The notes under the pieces were generated by a model that saw nothing but the letters and a program-made list of their open reading frames with translations, was not told where the DNA came from and did not search any database. This document shows, piece after piece, positions 46,562 through 58,419 of a stretch of 64,000 bases of DNA (within the stretch, counting starts at the first letter, position 1; the number at the start of each line of letters is the position of its first letter). A program made the position numbers and the translations under genes. This DNA is from Isoetes taiwanensis (taxonomy: Eukaryota; Streptophyta; Lycopodiopsida; Isoetales; Isoetaceae): the NCBI GenBank assembly GCA_021234155.1, contig JAJEKV010000052.1, forward strand, positions 9,377,284 through 9,441,283, read 5' to 3'.

Positions 46562-47223
46562 ACGTATAGCAACAATGGCTGACCCCATGCCATTCTACTA
46601 CGTCAAGGCAATCCTTAACCTGATTCTACAGGTTTTGTGAGGCCATTATGGTTCAAAGATCTTGCAAGAACGCGCTCCTACTTGCCTTGACGTATGGGAC
46701 ATGTCATTGAGGCCACATCCCAGTGTGGACCAATGGCCCTCGTGACTGCCCACTCGCGTGATGGTAGCTCACCGACCACATTGAATGTGGGACCAATAAC
46801 CATACCCTCACATGGAAATGGGGAGCAAATTTGCCCGGAGGGCAAACCCTTGGAGAGGTGGATTGAGTGAATATTATTGAGATATTCTAATTAAACGGAT
46901 GAGATTAGGAATTTCACTGCATCCAACCGTTGAAGTCAAAGTTATCTCTGCGTTACATGAGTCAATAGCTGATTTAGTTGTTGTTAGTTGTCGTGATATG
47001 ACATTAGGGCGCCATCCGACCATCCAGTGCGAATATAGAATTCTCTGCAGAATTTCGTTCCATCCTGTTTTGTTCCATATCTGAACTTCATCTCGGACAC
47101 ATATGTCAGCAAGAAGCATGATCTTAAGGACGCTCAAATTGGTATTTTTTTCAAACATCAATACTCTAGCCCCAGGTTTGAATTCTTCCATTCTTTCTAG
47201 AACTTGTAGAGCAGAAGGAACCA
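46562..47223. other. Flank before the riboflavin synthase relic
   Basis: A minus-strand open frame (47191-46874) gives ordinary-looking protein text (LLADICVRDEVQIWNKTGWN) but matches nothing I know. No other feature is seen. Confidence 0.35.
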
Positions 47224-47702
47224 GGTCTCTATTCTCTGAAAGAAGTTGGTCGAATCCGTAGTTTGGACTCTGTGGTAGCCAACAATGGCAACCTTCAAAA
47301 AAAAAAAAACAATGGCAACCTTGATTATGAAATGACCGTAGAAGGAAAAAATAGTATTAGAGGATGTAAAGCTTGGTGACAGTATATCAATAGATGGCAC
47401 TTGTCTCATTGCAACATGGTTTGATTCTGAAGCATTTAAAGTCAGTTTTGCACCCAAAACCCTAAGACAGACTTCTTTAATTGAGGCAAAGGTAGACAGC
47501 AGTGTAAGTTTGGAAAGATCTTTGCAGCCAACATCAAGAATGGGGGGGCATTTTGTGCAGGGGCATTGGTGGGACTGGAACCATTGTTTCTATGACACCT
47601 GATGGGGATTCTATGTAAACTAAAGTGAAAACTTCACCGGACATTCTTAATTTTGTGGTTTTCAAGGTTACATAGCAGTGGATGAGACTAGCTTGACTAT
47701 GG
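47224..47702 (+). pseudogene. Riboflavin synthase pseudogene, 5' portion
   Basis: The plus strand encodes the lumazine-binding repeats of riboflavin synthase: KEVGRIRSLDS, LDYEMTVEGKN, then (new frame) VLEDVKLGDSISIDGTCLIA, FKVSFAPKTLRQTSL, SSVSLERSLQPTSRMGGHFV and QGH, then (new frame) GGTGTIVSMTPDGDS. A TAA stop follows, then TKVKTSPDILNFVV and, after another frame change, YIAVDETSLTMV. The enzyme makes riboflavin by dismutation of two lumazine molecules, in plastids in plants. At least three frameshifts and one stop disable it. No intron is seen. Coding stops at 47702, where the inserted array begins; it resumes at 62299. Confidence 0.9.
47281..47322 (+). mobile_element. Poly(A)-only insertion flanked by a 15-bp duplication
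   Basis: aacaatggcaacctt (47281-47295) is followed by c plus A13 and then the same aacaatggcaacctt (47308-47322). The arrangement is that of a retroposon insertion reduced to its tail, with a target-site duplication. It lies within the riboflavin synthase relic and splits its reading frame. Confidence 0.75.
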
Positions 47703-48292
47703 TCCCATCGATCCGAGACATCGGATCGCCATTCTAGAATGGGACGAGCATGCATGTTTTGCATGCATGCGGGCGGCGCATGCCCGTTCTGGTTGGGAGT
47801 TCGCTATTTTAGGCGCGTTTCTGCTTCGACTTCTCATCGGCGCTTCCTCTTCTCTCTCAGCAGTACCTTATTCTCTTTGATTTGTTTCCAGGCAGGGGAG
47901 GGGCTTCTTCCTGCCTGGTTTGGCCAATTTGGCGTTTCTTTCATGCTGTCCGTTCTAGGCCTTTAGCCTTCATCCTGTGACCTTCGTCCTCGATCCTAGT
48001 TTGTTAAGGAAGTCCTTTGGTATTCGGGCGGTTTGTTGGTTTCATGCGAGTCCCATTCTAGAATCCCATCGATCCGAGACATCGGATCGCCATTCTAGAA
48101 TGGGACTCGCATGAAACCAACAAACCGCCCGACTTAGACTTGCTTCTCATTCATCTCAGCAGATTTTCTACAATGGTGGATAGTGGGTAGCCGCACACAT
48201 GCGAACTACCCATAAAAAATAAAGGGAAAATCCAATTATATCATTTGGACCCCAACAAAATACAATGCTAATAGAGACTGGGCTAGTGTACC

Positions 48293-48373
48293 TGCCGAAA
48301 GCTTATCACCGGGATTAAAAAACCCCGCCCTTTCGGGTTTTCGAGGAAAAACCCTAGTGATAAGCCTTCGGCA
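48293..48373 (-). other. Conserved stem-loop in a long array unit
   Basis: Outer arms tgccgaaagcttatcac and gtgataagccttcggca pair over 17 positions with one mismatch. The loop holds the gggttttcgaggaaaaaccc core in reverse orientation, shared with LINE family A tails. A second copy is at 49303-49382. Confidence 0.85.
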
Positions 48374-49302
48374 AGGGGCTTGGACAAACGCATAAAAATC
48401 GCTCCCAAAACCCACGAATGGAAAAGTCGAAACAGATGCCGCTCGCTAACCTGTACCTGCACATCACCAACAAAACAACAAGACAAACCAAACCTCCCAG
48501 AGTGGAGGGGCTGATTACGCGCGTGCCACGCGATAAAAATACAATAACAAAGAAGGGGGGGGAGGGTGGGTTCAAAGAGAATAAGGTACCTTTGAGAGAA
48601 GAGGAAGCGCCGATGAGAAGTCGGGGCGTAAACGCCAGCCTAAAAATAGCGAACTCCCAACTGTAATCGGCATGCGCCGCCGATGCATGCAAATGATAAA
48701 CATACTGCGCCCCATTCTAGAATGGCGATCCGATGTCTCTGGATCGATGGGATTCTAGAATGGGACTCGCGATGAAACCAACAAACCACCAATACCAAAG
48801 GACTTCCTTAACAAACTAGGATCGAGGACGGAAGGTCACAGATGAAGGCTAAAGGCCTAGAACGGACAAAGATGAAAGAAACGCCAAATTAAAACCAGCA
48901 GAAGAAGCCCCTCCCCGCCTCGAAACAAATCAAAGAGAATAAGGTAATCACAGAGAGAAGAGGAAGCCCGATGAGAAGTCGGGCGTAAACGCCGCCTAAA
49001 ATAGCGAACTCCCAACTGAATCGGGCATGCGCCGCATGCATGCAAAACATGCATGCTCGTCCCATTCTAGAATGGCGATCCGATGTCTCGGATCGATGGG
49101 ATTCTAGAATGGGACTCGCATGAAACCAACAAACCGCCCGACTTAGACTTGCTTCTCATTCATCTCAGCAGATTTTCTACAATGGTGGATAGTGGGTAGC
49201 CGCACACATGCGAACTACCCATAAAAAATAAAGGGAAAATCCAATTATATCATTTGGACCCCAACAAAATACAATGCTAATAGAGATCGGGCTAGTGTCT
49301 CG

Positions 49303-49382
49303 CCCGAAAGCTTATCACCGGGATTAAAAAACCCCGCCCTTTCGGGTTTTCGAGGAAAAACCCTAGTGATAAGCCTTCGGCA
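49303..49382 (-). other. Conserved stem-loop in a second long array unit
   Basis: Same structure as 48293-48373. The left arm is altered at its outer end (cgcccgaaag for tgccgaaag), shortening the stem. Confidence 0.8.
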
Positions 49383-49920
49383 AGGGGCTTGGACAAACGG
49401 AAGGCATAAAAATCGCTCCCAAAACCCACGAATGGAAAAGTCAAAACAGATGCCGCTCGCTAACCCGTACACCGCAACAACAAGACAAAACAAACCTCCC
49501 AGTGGAGTGGAGGGGTTGATTACGCCAGCGTGCCGCGATAAAAATACAATAACAAAGAAGGGGGGAGGGTGGGTTCAAAGAGAATAAGGTAATCGGCCGA
49601 GAGAGAAGAGGAAGCCCGATGAGAAGTCGGGCGTAAAACGCCGCCTAAAATAGCGAACTCCCAACTGAATGGGCATGCGCCGCCCGCATGCATGCAAAAC
49701 ATGCATGCTCGTCCCATTCTAGAATGGCGATCCGATGTCTCGGATCGATGGGATTCTAGAATGGGACTCGCATGAAACCAACAAACCGCCCGAATACCAA
49801 AGGACTTCCTTAACAAACTAGGATCGAGGACGAAGGTCACAGGATGAAGGCTAAAGGCCGAAAAGGACAGCATGAAAGAAACGCCAAATTGGCCAAACCA
49901 GGCAGGAAGAAGCCCCTCCC

Positions 49921-52409
49921 TGTTGAAGGTATTCCTGGCAAAACCTTCAACCTCAGTGGTTTAGAACCTCCAGGTTGCTTAAGGCAACCACTCTGAGTGC
50001 AAAGATTCCAGAAAGAATCACAAAAGATCACTGGAAGTGTGTTTCCCTGAAGAGAAAAAAGTCTGCCTCACAAAATCTCTTGTAGAATGTGATCTATGGG
50101 GCTATGGGTGTGGATATCACTCCTTGATGTTCACAACACTTGTCACTCACAGACTGCAAAAGCTCAGCAAGGTCAGAGTAGGCTAGATGGGCGAGATTCA
50201 AATCACTGACCCAGTCAATTTTTGGTCAATATCCCCATGAGAGCTGATGTGTTTGGAACTCGATATTGGTGATGAATTTTTGGGACTATCAACTCTATCT
50301 CTCTCTCGATTTGTCTCCGCACACAACAGGGCCAACTATTCTTTTTGACCAGAAAGGATCCAATTTTCTCTTTTGATAATTCTTAGCCTAAGACTGTAAG
50401 AAGAAAATGTTTTTGAGAGATAATGTTTTGTAAGGGTCAACTGCACGTGTATCTAATGTTGTCTACTTCCACATACTTTGTTTGACAGGATTGAAGTTCA
50501 AACAGTTGGCTCTCCCATGCTCCACACCAAGCAGTAATACCTCATGTTCTAACAATGCCAACTTTCCATTGCAATGCGAGGATTTGGCTTTTGCACTTTC
50601 TAAGGGTTTGTGATATAGGTAGACAAAACACAAATTAACAATGTGCACTGCACTAGATACTCACGCTATGACAATAAAGTTATGATAATTTTTGCTTTTT
50701 GAAAGATCACAAAGCAACTCAAACAAACCTACGCGCAAAGGTCGGATTTTCAATTGAATCACCACTCGAAGATACAATATAATATCCCAAGCTCTGGGCC
50801 TTGGGCACGAGGATCAAATAGGTGCATTATAAAAAAATCCGAGAATTAAGTCAATAATCCGGATCAAAGGTAAACATAGGAGGTCGATCAAGCTCAAGGT
50901 TGTCAAGCCGGCCCTTCTTCAAAGCCAAAAAATCTTCTTTGCCTTCAAGCCCTCAAAAATCTTCTCTCAGGCGAAAAAATCCCTTTTTGTAGAATGTACC
51001 GTTCCGCTGAAATCTTCATTATTTCTTTCAAATCTTCGGTTTTTAGCCCGCACTAAGCATTCATGGCATTAAACATAATGATTCTAAGCAGTTTTAGGTG
51101 CTTTGAATTAATGGTTTGTTAGGTCGCCTGAACGGATCTTGGCATTTTCCAGTGTTTAGGTTTCTCGGCAAATAAGAGAAATATCCCACAGCCCAATTCA
51201 ATTTAGCGCACAAAGTATATAAGGCTCAAAAATTGATTTCTTCGATTATTATGCAAAGGTCCACGTGGGATTCTGGTATTTCCATCCACCCCCACACCGG
51301 ATGCTCCACGCCAGGGGGGATTGGCTTGGAAGAGAAATTAGGCTAAGGGGGTAGATAGGAAAATTTTTTGCACCCCTTACACCCTATGGCACGATTCCCT
51401 AGAACACATATACCATGCCTAAAATAAGGCCTTTTCTCAAAATTCTTTTTTTCTAGGGGAATCTTTTTTTGTGCCCTATAATATTCTGGGGTCTTTTTTC
51501 ACCATAGAGCTCTTTGGAGTTTGGAAAAATTTGGGGAGTGGATGAAGTGGCATTTGAAAAACATGGCATGGCTAGGTAGTATGACATGGCCAATGGGAAT
51601 GATGACGTGTCAGCCCACTTGAATTTGAAAATTCTCTCTAGTCAAAATTTTTAGAATGATGTGGAGATGATGTGTGTGAATGATGAGGTGTCAAAAGTGA
51701 TGTGGCAACAATGATATTTTGAAATGAATTTTGATTTGAATGAGAGTTTGAGATGAAAAGGATGAAATGGTGATGGGTGTGATGTGTGTAGTAAGGTGTA
51801 GGGGGACTTGGCACATCTAGTGCTCATTAGGAAGCCAAAAATTTTGTGGAGCATCTTTGAGGCATCTTTGATGCATATTTGAATTTTTAGCATTTCCCTT
51901 AGGGATTTTGCAAGCCTCTCTACATTTTGCTCAAGTTGCATGGAATGTTGACTTCATAAGCAAAGTTATGACTAAGTCAAGTCTCTCTTGAACTAGTGGA
52001 TGATGAAGCAAGTGGGTGTTTTATGAAGGTGTATTTTGACTAGAAAGAACTTTCAAGGTCAAGTTTGACTTTGGGAGGTGTATGAGGAAGGAGTCAAGGT
52101 TCAATGCTATTTGGGATGGTGGAGTGGATGAGGATGGAAATCAAAAGAATGCCAAAGATGCCAAGCTCATAAATGATCACATACCATGGAATGCTCTTCA
52201 AGGGGTCTTCTTTCTCTTCTTCTCTACACTTCCTATGCTTGTTTGACCTTTTGCATCTCTTGAGTGACTTGAGTCAATTGTCCTTCCTTTGCTCTTCAAA
52301 CTTGAGTGTATGCTAGTGAAGCATTCTCCTATTATCTTGCAAATTGAACCAAACTGATAGGATTAGTGCTAATATATGCTTGGCTCTTACATGCTGCCAT
52401 AGCATGGCA
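49921..52409 (-). repeat. 3' LTR of the 11-kb gypsy element
   Basis: About 2.49 kb, beginning tgttgaaggtattcc and ending catagcatggca. It matches 58420-60914. The last 1.05 kb (from about 51350) is nearly identical to the other LTR, while the first 1.4 kb carries dozens of small differences. Confidence 0.95.
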
Positions 52410-53186
52410 AAGATTATGCCAAACAAAAGAGAAGGCTGGTCTTCCAAATTTCCTTTGACTAGTCGCTTGATGACTCTTGACATGTTCTCCAGCCCGGCTG
52501 CCAATATGAGAATATGGTTGGCAACTCAATGACCCGCATATGGATTGAAGGTGATAGATTTGATATTATGAACGTGCATATGATGCTACTTTCGATGAAC
52601 CCGCATGGAAAATAAATTTCTTTAGTTATGAGAAGTCGCAGGATGGTGGTATGACAAAGCCTTGGAAAAATTTATTGGCAATGTAGGAGGACTTTCTCTC
52701 GATGCAATGAGGTCAACTCTTGATCGATGACGATGGAGATAAACATAGGGATGCACCCGCATGTGAAGATAAAGCTTGTTAGTATGAGTGAGTTGTCGGT
52801 GTGGAGGCAATGTCGAACTCCGCATGATGGAGATCAATGTAGTGCAATGGAAGAGATGTGTGACAGATATGCTCGATGCACCTGCATGGAACTATGATCA
52901 TTAGTATCAATTCACTCCTTCCGCTTGATCACAATCTGCATAGCAACACTTATAAATTCATTAACACACAAATAATAACCCTAAAGCGTAACTACATTCA
53001 CTAAGACAGCCTAACTGATCTAGTTTTAACCATATGTATTAACTATACCTAGCTACATCTTACCACGTAGATTTCAGCTGAAATAGAGCAAGGGCAACAT
53101 GTTGTTGCCAATACCTTTTAGGTGCACAATGTTGATAGGGTTCATCAATTCTCCGCCATCGCAATATCCTTCACCAATATGAATCC

Positions 53187-54110
53187 TTGCCACCGTCCCT
53201 ATTACTTCAAATGGTCCCTCCCAAAGATTTTCGAATTTTGTTGCCATATCTTCCCTTGCTTTGTTCCACTTTTAACACTAACTCTCCTTCTTTCAAGACT
53301 CCACAGAATTTATGTGTCGCTTTGAAGGCTGCAATATCCTTGGCCTTTTTCCTTATTATTGCATTCTCAAATTCATATCTATGCTCCTCAAGCCGCATCA
53401 ATCTCACAAATGCCTTTTTAGAGCATTATCCATTTCCAAATTTATCCGATAGGCCACCGAGTGATGGAAGTTCTAATTCTATAGGCAATACCGATTCTAT
53501 CCCATACACCAAACCGAAAGGGGTGTTTTGTAGCCACTTTGATGGTAGTTCTGTATGCCCAAAGTGCATCATGAAGTTTCAAATGCCAATCCTTTCTTGA
53601 AATACGATGGTCTTCTTCAGATTGACTTGAGAGTCTTATTGGTTGACTCGCTTTGGCCATTTCCCCGAGGGTAATAGGATGAACTCTTGGTGTGTTTGAC
53701 TTTCAAGGTGGCTAGAAGTAATGCAATTGTGTGGTTGATGAATTGGTCGCCTCTATCGTAAAAACAATTTTGAAAGGGATACCAAATCCGCACGATATTT
53801 TCATGTAGAAACCTTGCAAGAGCTTGGGCATTGGCTTCTCTCAAAGGAATTGCCTCTGCCCATTTGGTAAAGTAATCAGTGGCAACTAATATAAACCGGG
53901 TGCCGAAATGAGGAAGGTGGGTCTATGGGGCCTATAAAATCCAAATCCCCACATTTGAAAAGGTCCGTGGGAAATTATGGCGCCGTCAGGCAGCCGGTTG
54001 TAAGGTTCTTTTGCCAAAAATCCGGCATTTGTGGCAGCATTTTATAGCTTCATAACAATCCTTAAAGAGAGTAGGCCAAAAGTATCCCGACCTTAAAATC
54101 TTTTTTTGTT
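53187..54110 (-). pseudogene. Integrase of the 11-kb gypsy element
   Basis: Read on the minus strand: a zinc part (SGYFWPTLFKDCYEAIKCCH with KC), the catalytic core with ATDYFTKWAEAIPLR, YDRGDQFINHTIALLLAT and NGQSESTNKTL (the D, D and E residues all visible), then LHDALWAYRTTIKVATKHP. The C-terminal part includes IRKKAKDIAAFKATHKFCGV and KEGELVLKVEQSKGR. Frame changes occur near 53650, 53440 and 53870. The family inserts the cDNA copy into host DNA. Confidence 0.88.
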
Positions 54111-54305
54111 TGTTGTTCTCAAAAGTGTCCTCCACAAACTCCCTCATGACACGCCAATTATCATTCTAGCCTCTTCCTTATCCACACATCTCAAAGAAGA
54201 CTCCTTCCTTGTCAACTTTGCATAGGATCCCTTCAATTAGACTCAACTTCTTGCATTTGTCCCTAAATCTCCTTTCTTGACTCGCCACTCAAGTTCTTAG
54301 GTAAC

Positions 54306-55850
54306 TCATTGCTTTCCAAATAGTTTCATGTCAAATTGCCAATCAATGTTTTCTCGATCAACAGAGATCAAGTTTGTTAGATTGTCATCAACACACAAAC
54401 CATCTTGATCTTCATGCTCAAACAACACAAGTGGAAGGTAGGAGCTGGGATTCTCGATCAACTTTACCACCTTTACAAGAATATCATAAGCTTGGATCTT
54501 ACAAGCCCACCTGCACAATTTGGCCTTTGGTCGCTTTTTTGCAAATAGGAGTGAAAAGGATTTTGCCTCATGAGCACTTGCACCTGATTGTTTTGCGTAA
54601 GATGTCCTTGCCTTTCTATCAAAAACATCGTGGGCTGCTGCACTCTTCTCCAACCCGGGATACCTAATCTCAAGATCGCACCACATCTTGCTTGCAAAAG
54701 TAATCACATGATCCCCTTGTAAAGCAAGCCACACCAATTGCTTTCTTTGTCACACTAATGTAAGCTTTGAAGGGCTTCTCTAGATCAGAGGTTTTAGCAG
54801 GATAGATTTGCAAATGGCATCAATGATTTTGTCAAAAGAATTTTGGCATTGCTCATCCCAATCTACTAGGATGTGTTTGCTTTCACTTTTGGAGAACTTC
54901 CCAACCTTTGTGAGACCGAGATTTGGGCTTATGGTGTGGGAAAAATGAGGGACATACATTCTCAAGAAGCTGGTCATCCCTATGAAGCTCTTAACCCGCT
55001 TTGAGGGTTTTTGAGGTGTCAATTTCCTTAGGGCTTCAATCTTATCGTCCGATATTTGAATTCCTCGCCAGAGACACTACATGCCCAAGCAATTCCCCTT
55101 TGATGATAAAAACACACTTTTTGGGTTCAAACTCACTCCCCCCCTTCTACACAAGTCAAACAACATGGTTAGCATATCAAAATGTCTTTCCGTAGAAGTT
55201 CCCAAACAAAGATCATCCAAAAACACGAAAAAATGTTAGCTGGCATTTCTTTAAAAATTGCATCCATGGCTCTTTTGAATGTTGCGTAAGCATTCATCAA
55301 TCCAAATGGCATTCTTTTCATGGCAAATGTTCCCCAAGGTGTGATAAATGAAGTTTTTGGCTGATCACCTTCCTTGATGCTTATCCGATTAAAACCCGAA
55401 AAGCCATCTAAGAATGAGTAAATTTCTTTACCTCGCTACAAAGATGCAACACCTCTTCCGTAAATGGCAAAGGGTAACAATCTTTGACAAAGAGCTTTGT
55501 TTAAATCTCTATAGTCTATGCAGATCCTAATGGCCTTGTTTTTCTTTTCAACAGAACAATGCAAGATAGCCACTCGTGGTTCACAATTTCAAGAATCACA
55601 CCTCGCATCTTTCATTTTGTATAATTCTTCCTTGATTAGACCTAATAGAGAAGCATTGATTCTTCTTAGCTTTTGTATGACAGGTTTCATACCTCCCTTT
55701 ATTTTAATTTCAAATTCACAAATGCTTTTGTCAATTCCCACCAGCTCATCATAATCCCAAGCAAAGACATCCTTCCAATCATCAAAAAATTTGGTAACCA
55801 AAGCATTATCCTCTTCTCTCAACAAATCTCCAACATATAACACCCTATCT
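54306..55850 (-). pseudogene. Reverse transcriptase and RNase H of the 11-kb gypsy element
   Basis: Minus-strand order: FFDDWKDVFAWDYDELVGID, KPVIQKLRRIN, IRICIDYRDLNKA, FLDGFSGFNRISI (first catalytic D), KTSFITPWGTFAMKRMPFGL, then FVFLDDLCLG (the YxDD box as FLDD, about 55210). PKKCVFIIKGELLGHVVS and SFIGMTSFLRMYVPHFSHTI follow. The RNase H part includes DWDEQCQNSFDKI, HVITFASKMW and RWACKIQAYDILVKV. Stops and shifts interrupt near 55590, 55450, 55020 and 54740. Confidence 0.88.
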
Positions 55851-56361
55851 AGACCCTTTCTTATTGACCTTGACTTCCCTTACCCGCTTGTCTTCACTTG
55901 CATTGATTACCAGGATGGGGTATAGCTGTTGCAGATCTCTTCTCTCAAGTTCCTCCTCTTGAATTGCTCCCTCAGCCAAATGTTCCAAAGAGCACACTTC
56001 AAGACAACGAAGTTCCGCTTCACCATTCTCGCCCTTTGGAACATGGCAGAGTTCCTGTGTATCAAAATCCTTCGCCCCAAAGATGGCTTGACTTTTTGAG
56101 CTGCAACATGTCCTCATTCTTGGCCCGATATTCTCCCCGATATTTGCCTCGCAGACGAAATGAGTCTCCAAAGATGATCACATTCCCCGATGTTTAGATT
56201 TTTGCCTCTTGAAGACCTCGCAATCAATGCCTTATATTCTCGCCATATTAGAAGTGACATTAGGATAAATTCTTCCTACTTTAGCCAAAGAACCCTGCTT
56301 GAGGCATCCTTGAGAATAGCAGCCAGAAGATGCCACATTAAGCCTTTTGGAAACACCACCA

Positions 56362-56924
56362 TCAAACCATAAATAAGCAAAATTGCTCAACCCGGGTTGA
56401 AGCCAACTCCTTTGAGATTTTTATGCTAGACCCCAACTCTATCAGATCCAGTTCAAATTCTCCACATGGATGTGATATCAACATTTCTTCTTCAATGAAA
56501 TTCATGCTTTCAAACTCTCCTAACTTATTATACAATGTTACCTTTTTTCTTGCCATTTGAGATGGTACATTCTCCTTTTGACCACACACAGCCTAGCATC
56601 TACCGTAGAAAGCCACCTTCCTACCCAAAAAGTAAGTCATAAATATCTGATTTGTCCCCTATTCCTTCAAAAGCAACCACCACAAAGTTAGCTGCAACCA
56701 TTACTCCTTCAACATCAATAGGCACATTGCTAACTATTCCCAATCGGATTGATTTTAGAATTAGAGAAAGATTTCAAGATCATTGAGCCTTCTTGTTCTA
56801 CTTCTAGACCACACAGCCTCATGACATGGTGTGGCATCACGCTCAAGGGTGATCCTCCATCTAGCGTAACTTTGGTTAATATTTTCCCTTCCATTTTAGC
56901 AACACAGTGAAAGCTCCGGATCAT
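56362..56924 (-). pseudogene. Aspartic protease region of the 11-kb gypsy element
   Basis: The minus strand reads KILTKVTLDGGSPLSVMPHH with VMRLCGLEV. DGGS stands at the catalytic D-[ST]-G position, as often seen in plant Ty3/gypsy proteases. A further open segment (56589-56362) continues toward RT without a recognised domain. It lies between gag and RT. Confidence 0.7.
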
Positions 56925-57363
56925 TATCTTCCCCGGGTGAGCATGTGCTCATCAATGTGATTTGTCGTGGCAAACTCATCTTCCTTAGTAAGATTGAGCA
57001 CCTTTCTTCCGTAAGAAGGGGCTATCTTGAGCAGGTCGTCAAAATCTACACATGATTTTAGAATTCTTCAATAAATATTCAAAATCCTCACAGCCTTTTT
57101 CCTTCTTGACAAATTTTTGAGCAGAGGAGGAGGCACAACCACCGCTTGCTCAAAGATCTTTATGTTTCAAAAATCTCAACTTCTTCAGGGCTTGTCGGTT
57201 CTTTCTCTTTGGCATTATTCATCCTTCCGTGTGGGACAGCCATAATCTCCTCTTTGCTCTTCAACTTCCAAAGACAAACCTTATAGATGCACTTGGTTCA
57301 CCAATTTTAGATTTTTCTTGTCCGCAAAATATTCTTTGACACCGCATCTATCCTCGTAATGTC

Positions 57364-58341
57364 CTACAAACCTTTACAAAATTCACACACAGGGCATTCT
57401 TTACCAAAATGACCTCTTTTTCCACACTTAGTGCATGGCCTATACCAGCAATAATCAGAAGAATGAGTATCTCTAAAGCAAAGGCACACATGGGGGTAAG
57501 TTTTCTTTTCAAATTTTGAATTCTTCAACTCTTGCGGTTGTTTAGTTACCTCAACCAATGCCTCGTGATACCTTGGTGATCTCTCCTACATCCGGCTGCA
57601 GTAGAGCCTCATCATCTTCCACCTTAACCTTTTTCTTTTCCTTTTGATAGCATAGACAGTACAAAAAGGATCCCATACACTCCTCGCCATAATCTGAAAA
57701 AAAGGATCACTTGGTGAGTGCATTTCATCCGGTAAGTATGATATCATATCAGCAATTTCAGTAGCTTTGGTGAAAGCCTTGTGTATTGTATCAAATCCCT
57801 CCCTGCTTTTGAATCTTCAAAAGCTTTCGGTATTCTTGGTCTGCTGCTCAATCCCCGATAAAAAAGAAGCCACTAGATGCAATGTATGGTTAGGAACATG
57901 ATTGATTTGGCATTTGACAAGATAGTGATTGAATCTTTCGACATACCGCGCACACTTTCACCATGTTTGATGCGAAAAGTTTGCAACTCAAATATTAAAT
58001 CTTGAGGGTCCAAGACTCTTCCAAATCTTGCTAGAAACTTTTTACCAGTTCTTCCCAAGAATTGGTGCCTAAACCTATAACATACTCTAACCAAGCCCTT
58101 ACCTCATCATTCTTGAAACATTTCTTAAACTCCGAAAACTTACACCTTTTTTTTTGTGACCATATTCTTGATAGTATTCTTCAAAGGTCTTGAGGAAATT
58201 GTTGGCATTCATGCTCGGATCAAAAAAGTGGACCGGAGTAGGCACACTTAACTCGGTATTGATAAGGCATGCCCGCAGCTTGCCCTGTATGGTGACAAGA
58301 GGGGTGTAGCAAGAGCTTCCCTCGATTATCCCGTGTCTCAA
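57364..58341 (-). pseudogene. gag of the 11-kb gypsy element
   Basis: Minus-strand frames give VHFFDPSMNANNFLKTFEEY, then KSFLARFGRVLDPQDLIFEL with RIKHGESVRG, corresponding to the retrotransposon gag capsid region. Near 57375-57440 comes the zinc knuckle CTKCGKRGHFGKECP (C-x2-C-x4-H-x4-C, intact). Several stops lie between the capsid and knuckle parts. Confidence 0.82.
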
Positions 58342-58419
58342 GAGGGCTCGGATGTCTCATTAACTCTTCTTGGTGCCATGAGTCCATTCCGTGAAGATTA
58401 TCTCGGAGAACCTCCAAGA

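Larger units (their letters stand above)
47703..49920. mobile_element. Array of palindrome-bounded repeat units, left half
   Basis: Units end in ATTCTAGAATGGGAC-type termini, itself containing the palindrome CCATTCTAGAATGG. They are separated by a 26-28 bp spacer (cccatcgatccgagac, atcggatcgcc) that folds on itself. Order and orientation: short + (about 47730-48054), long - (about 48084-48725), short - (about 48750-49078), long - (about 49105-49725), then the first half of a short - unit (49752-49920) cut by the LTR retrotransposon. Long and short units share about 190 bp at one end (gggagttcgctattttaggc) and about 40 bp at the other (cggtttgttggtttcatgcg) but have different middles. No transposase, RT or stable ORF is encoded. 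Confidence 0.8.

Noticed and set aside
47703-49920. CRISPR-like repeat/spacer array
   Set aside because: Spacers are identical to one another, units are hundreds of bp long and orientation alternates; the context is a plant nuclear genome.
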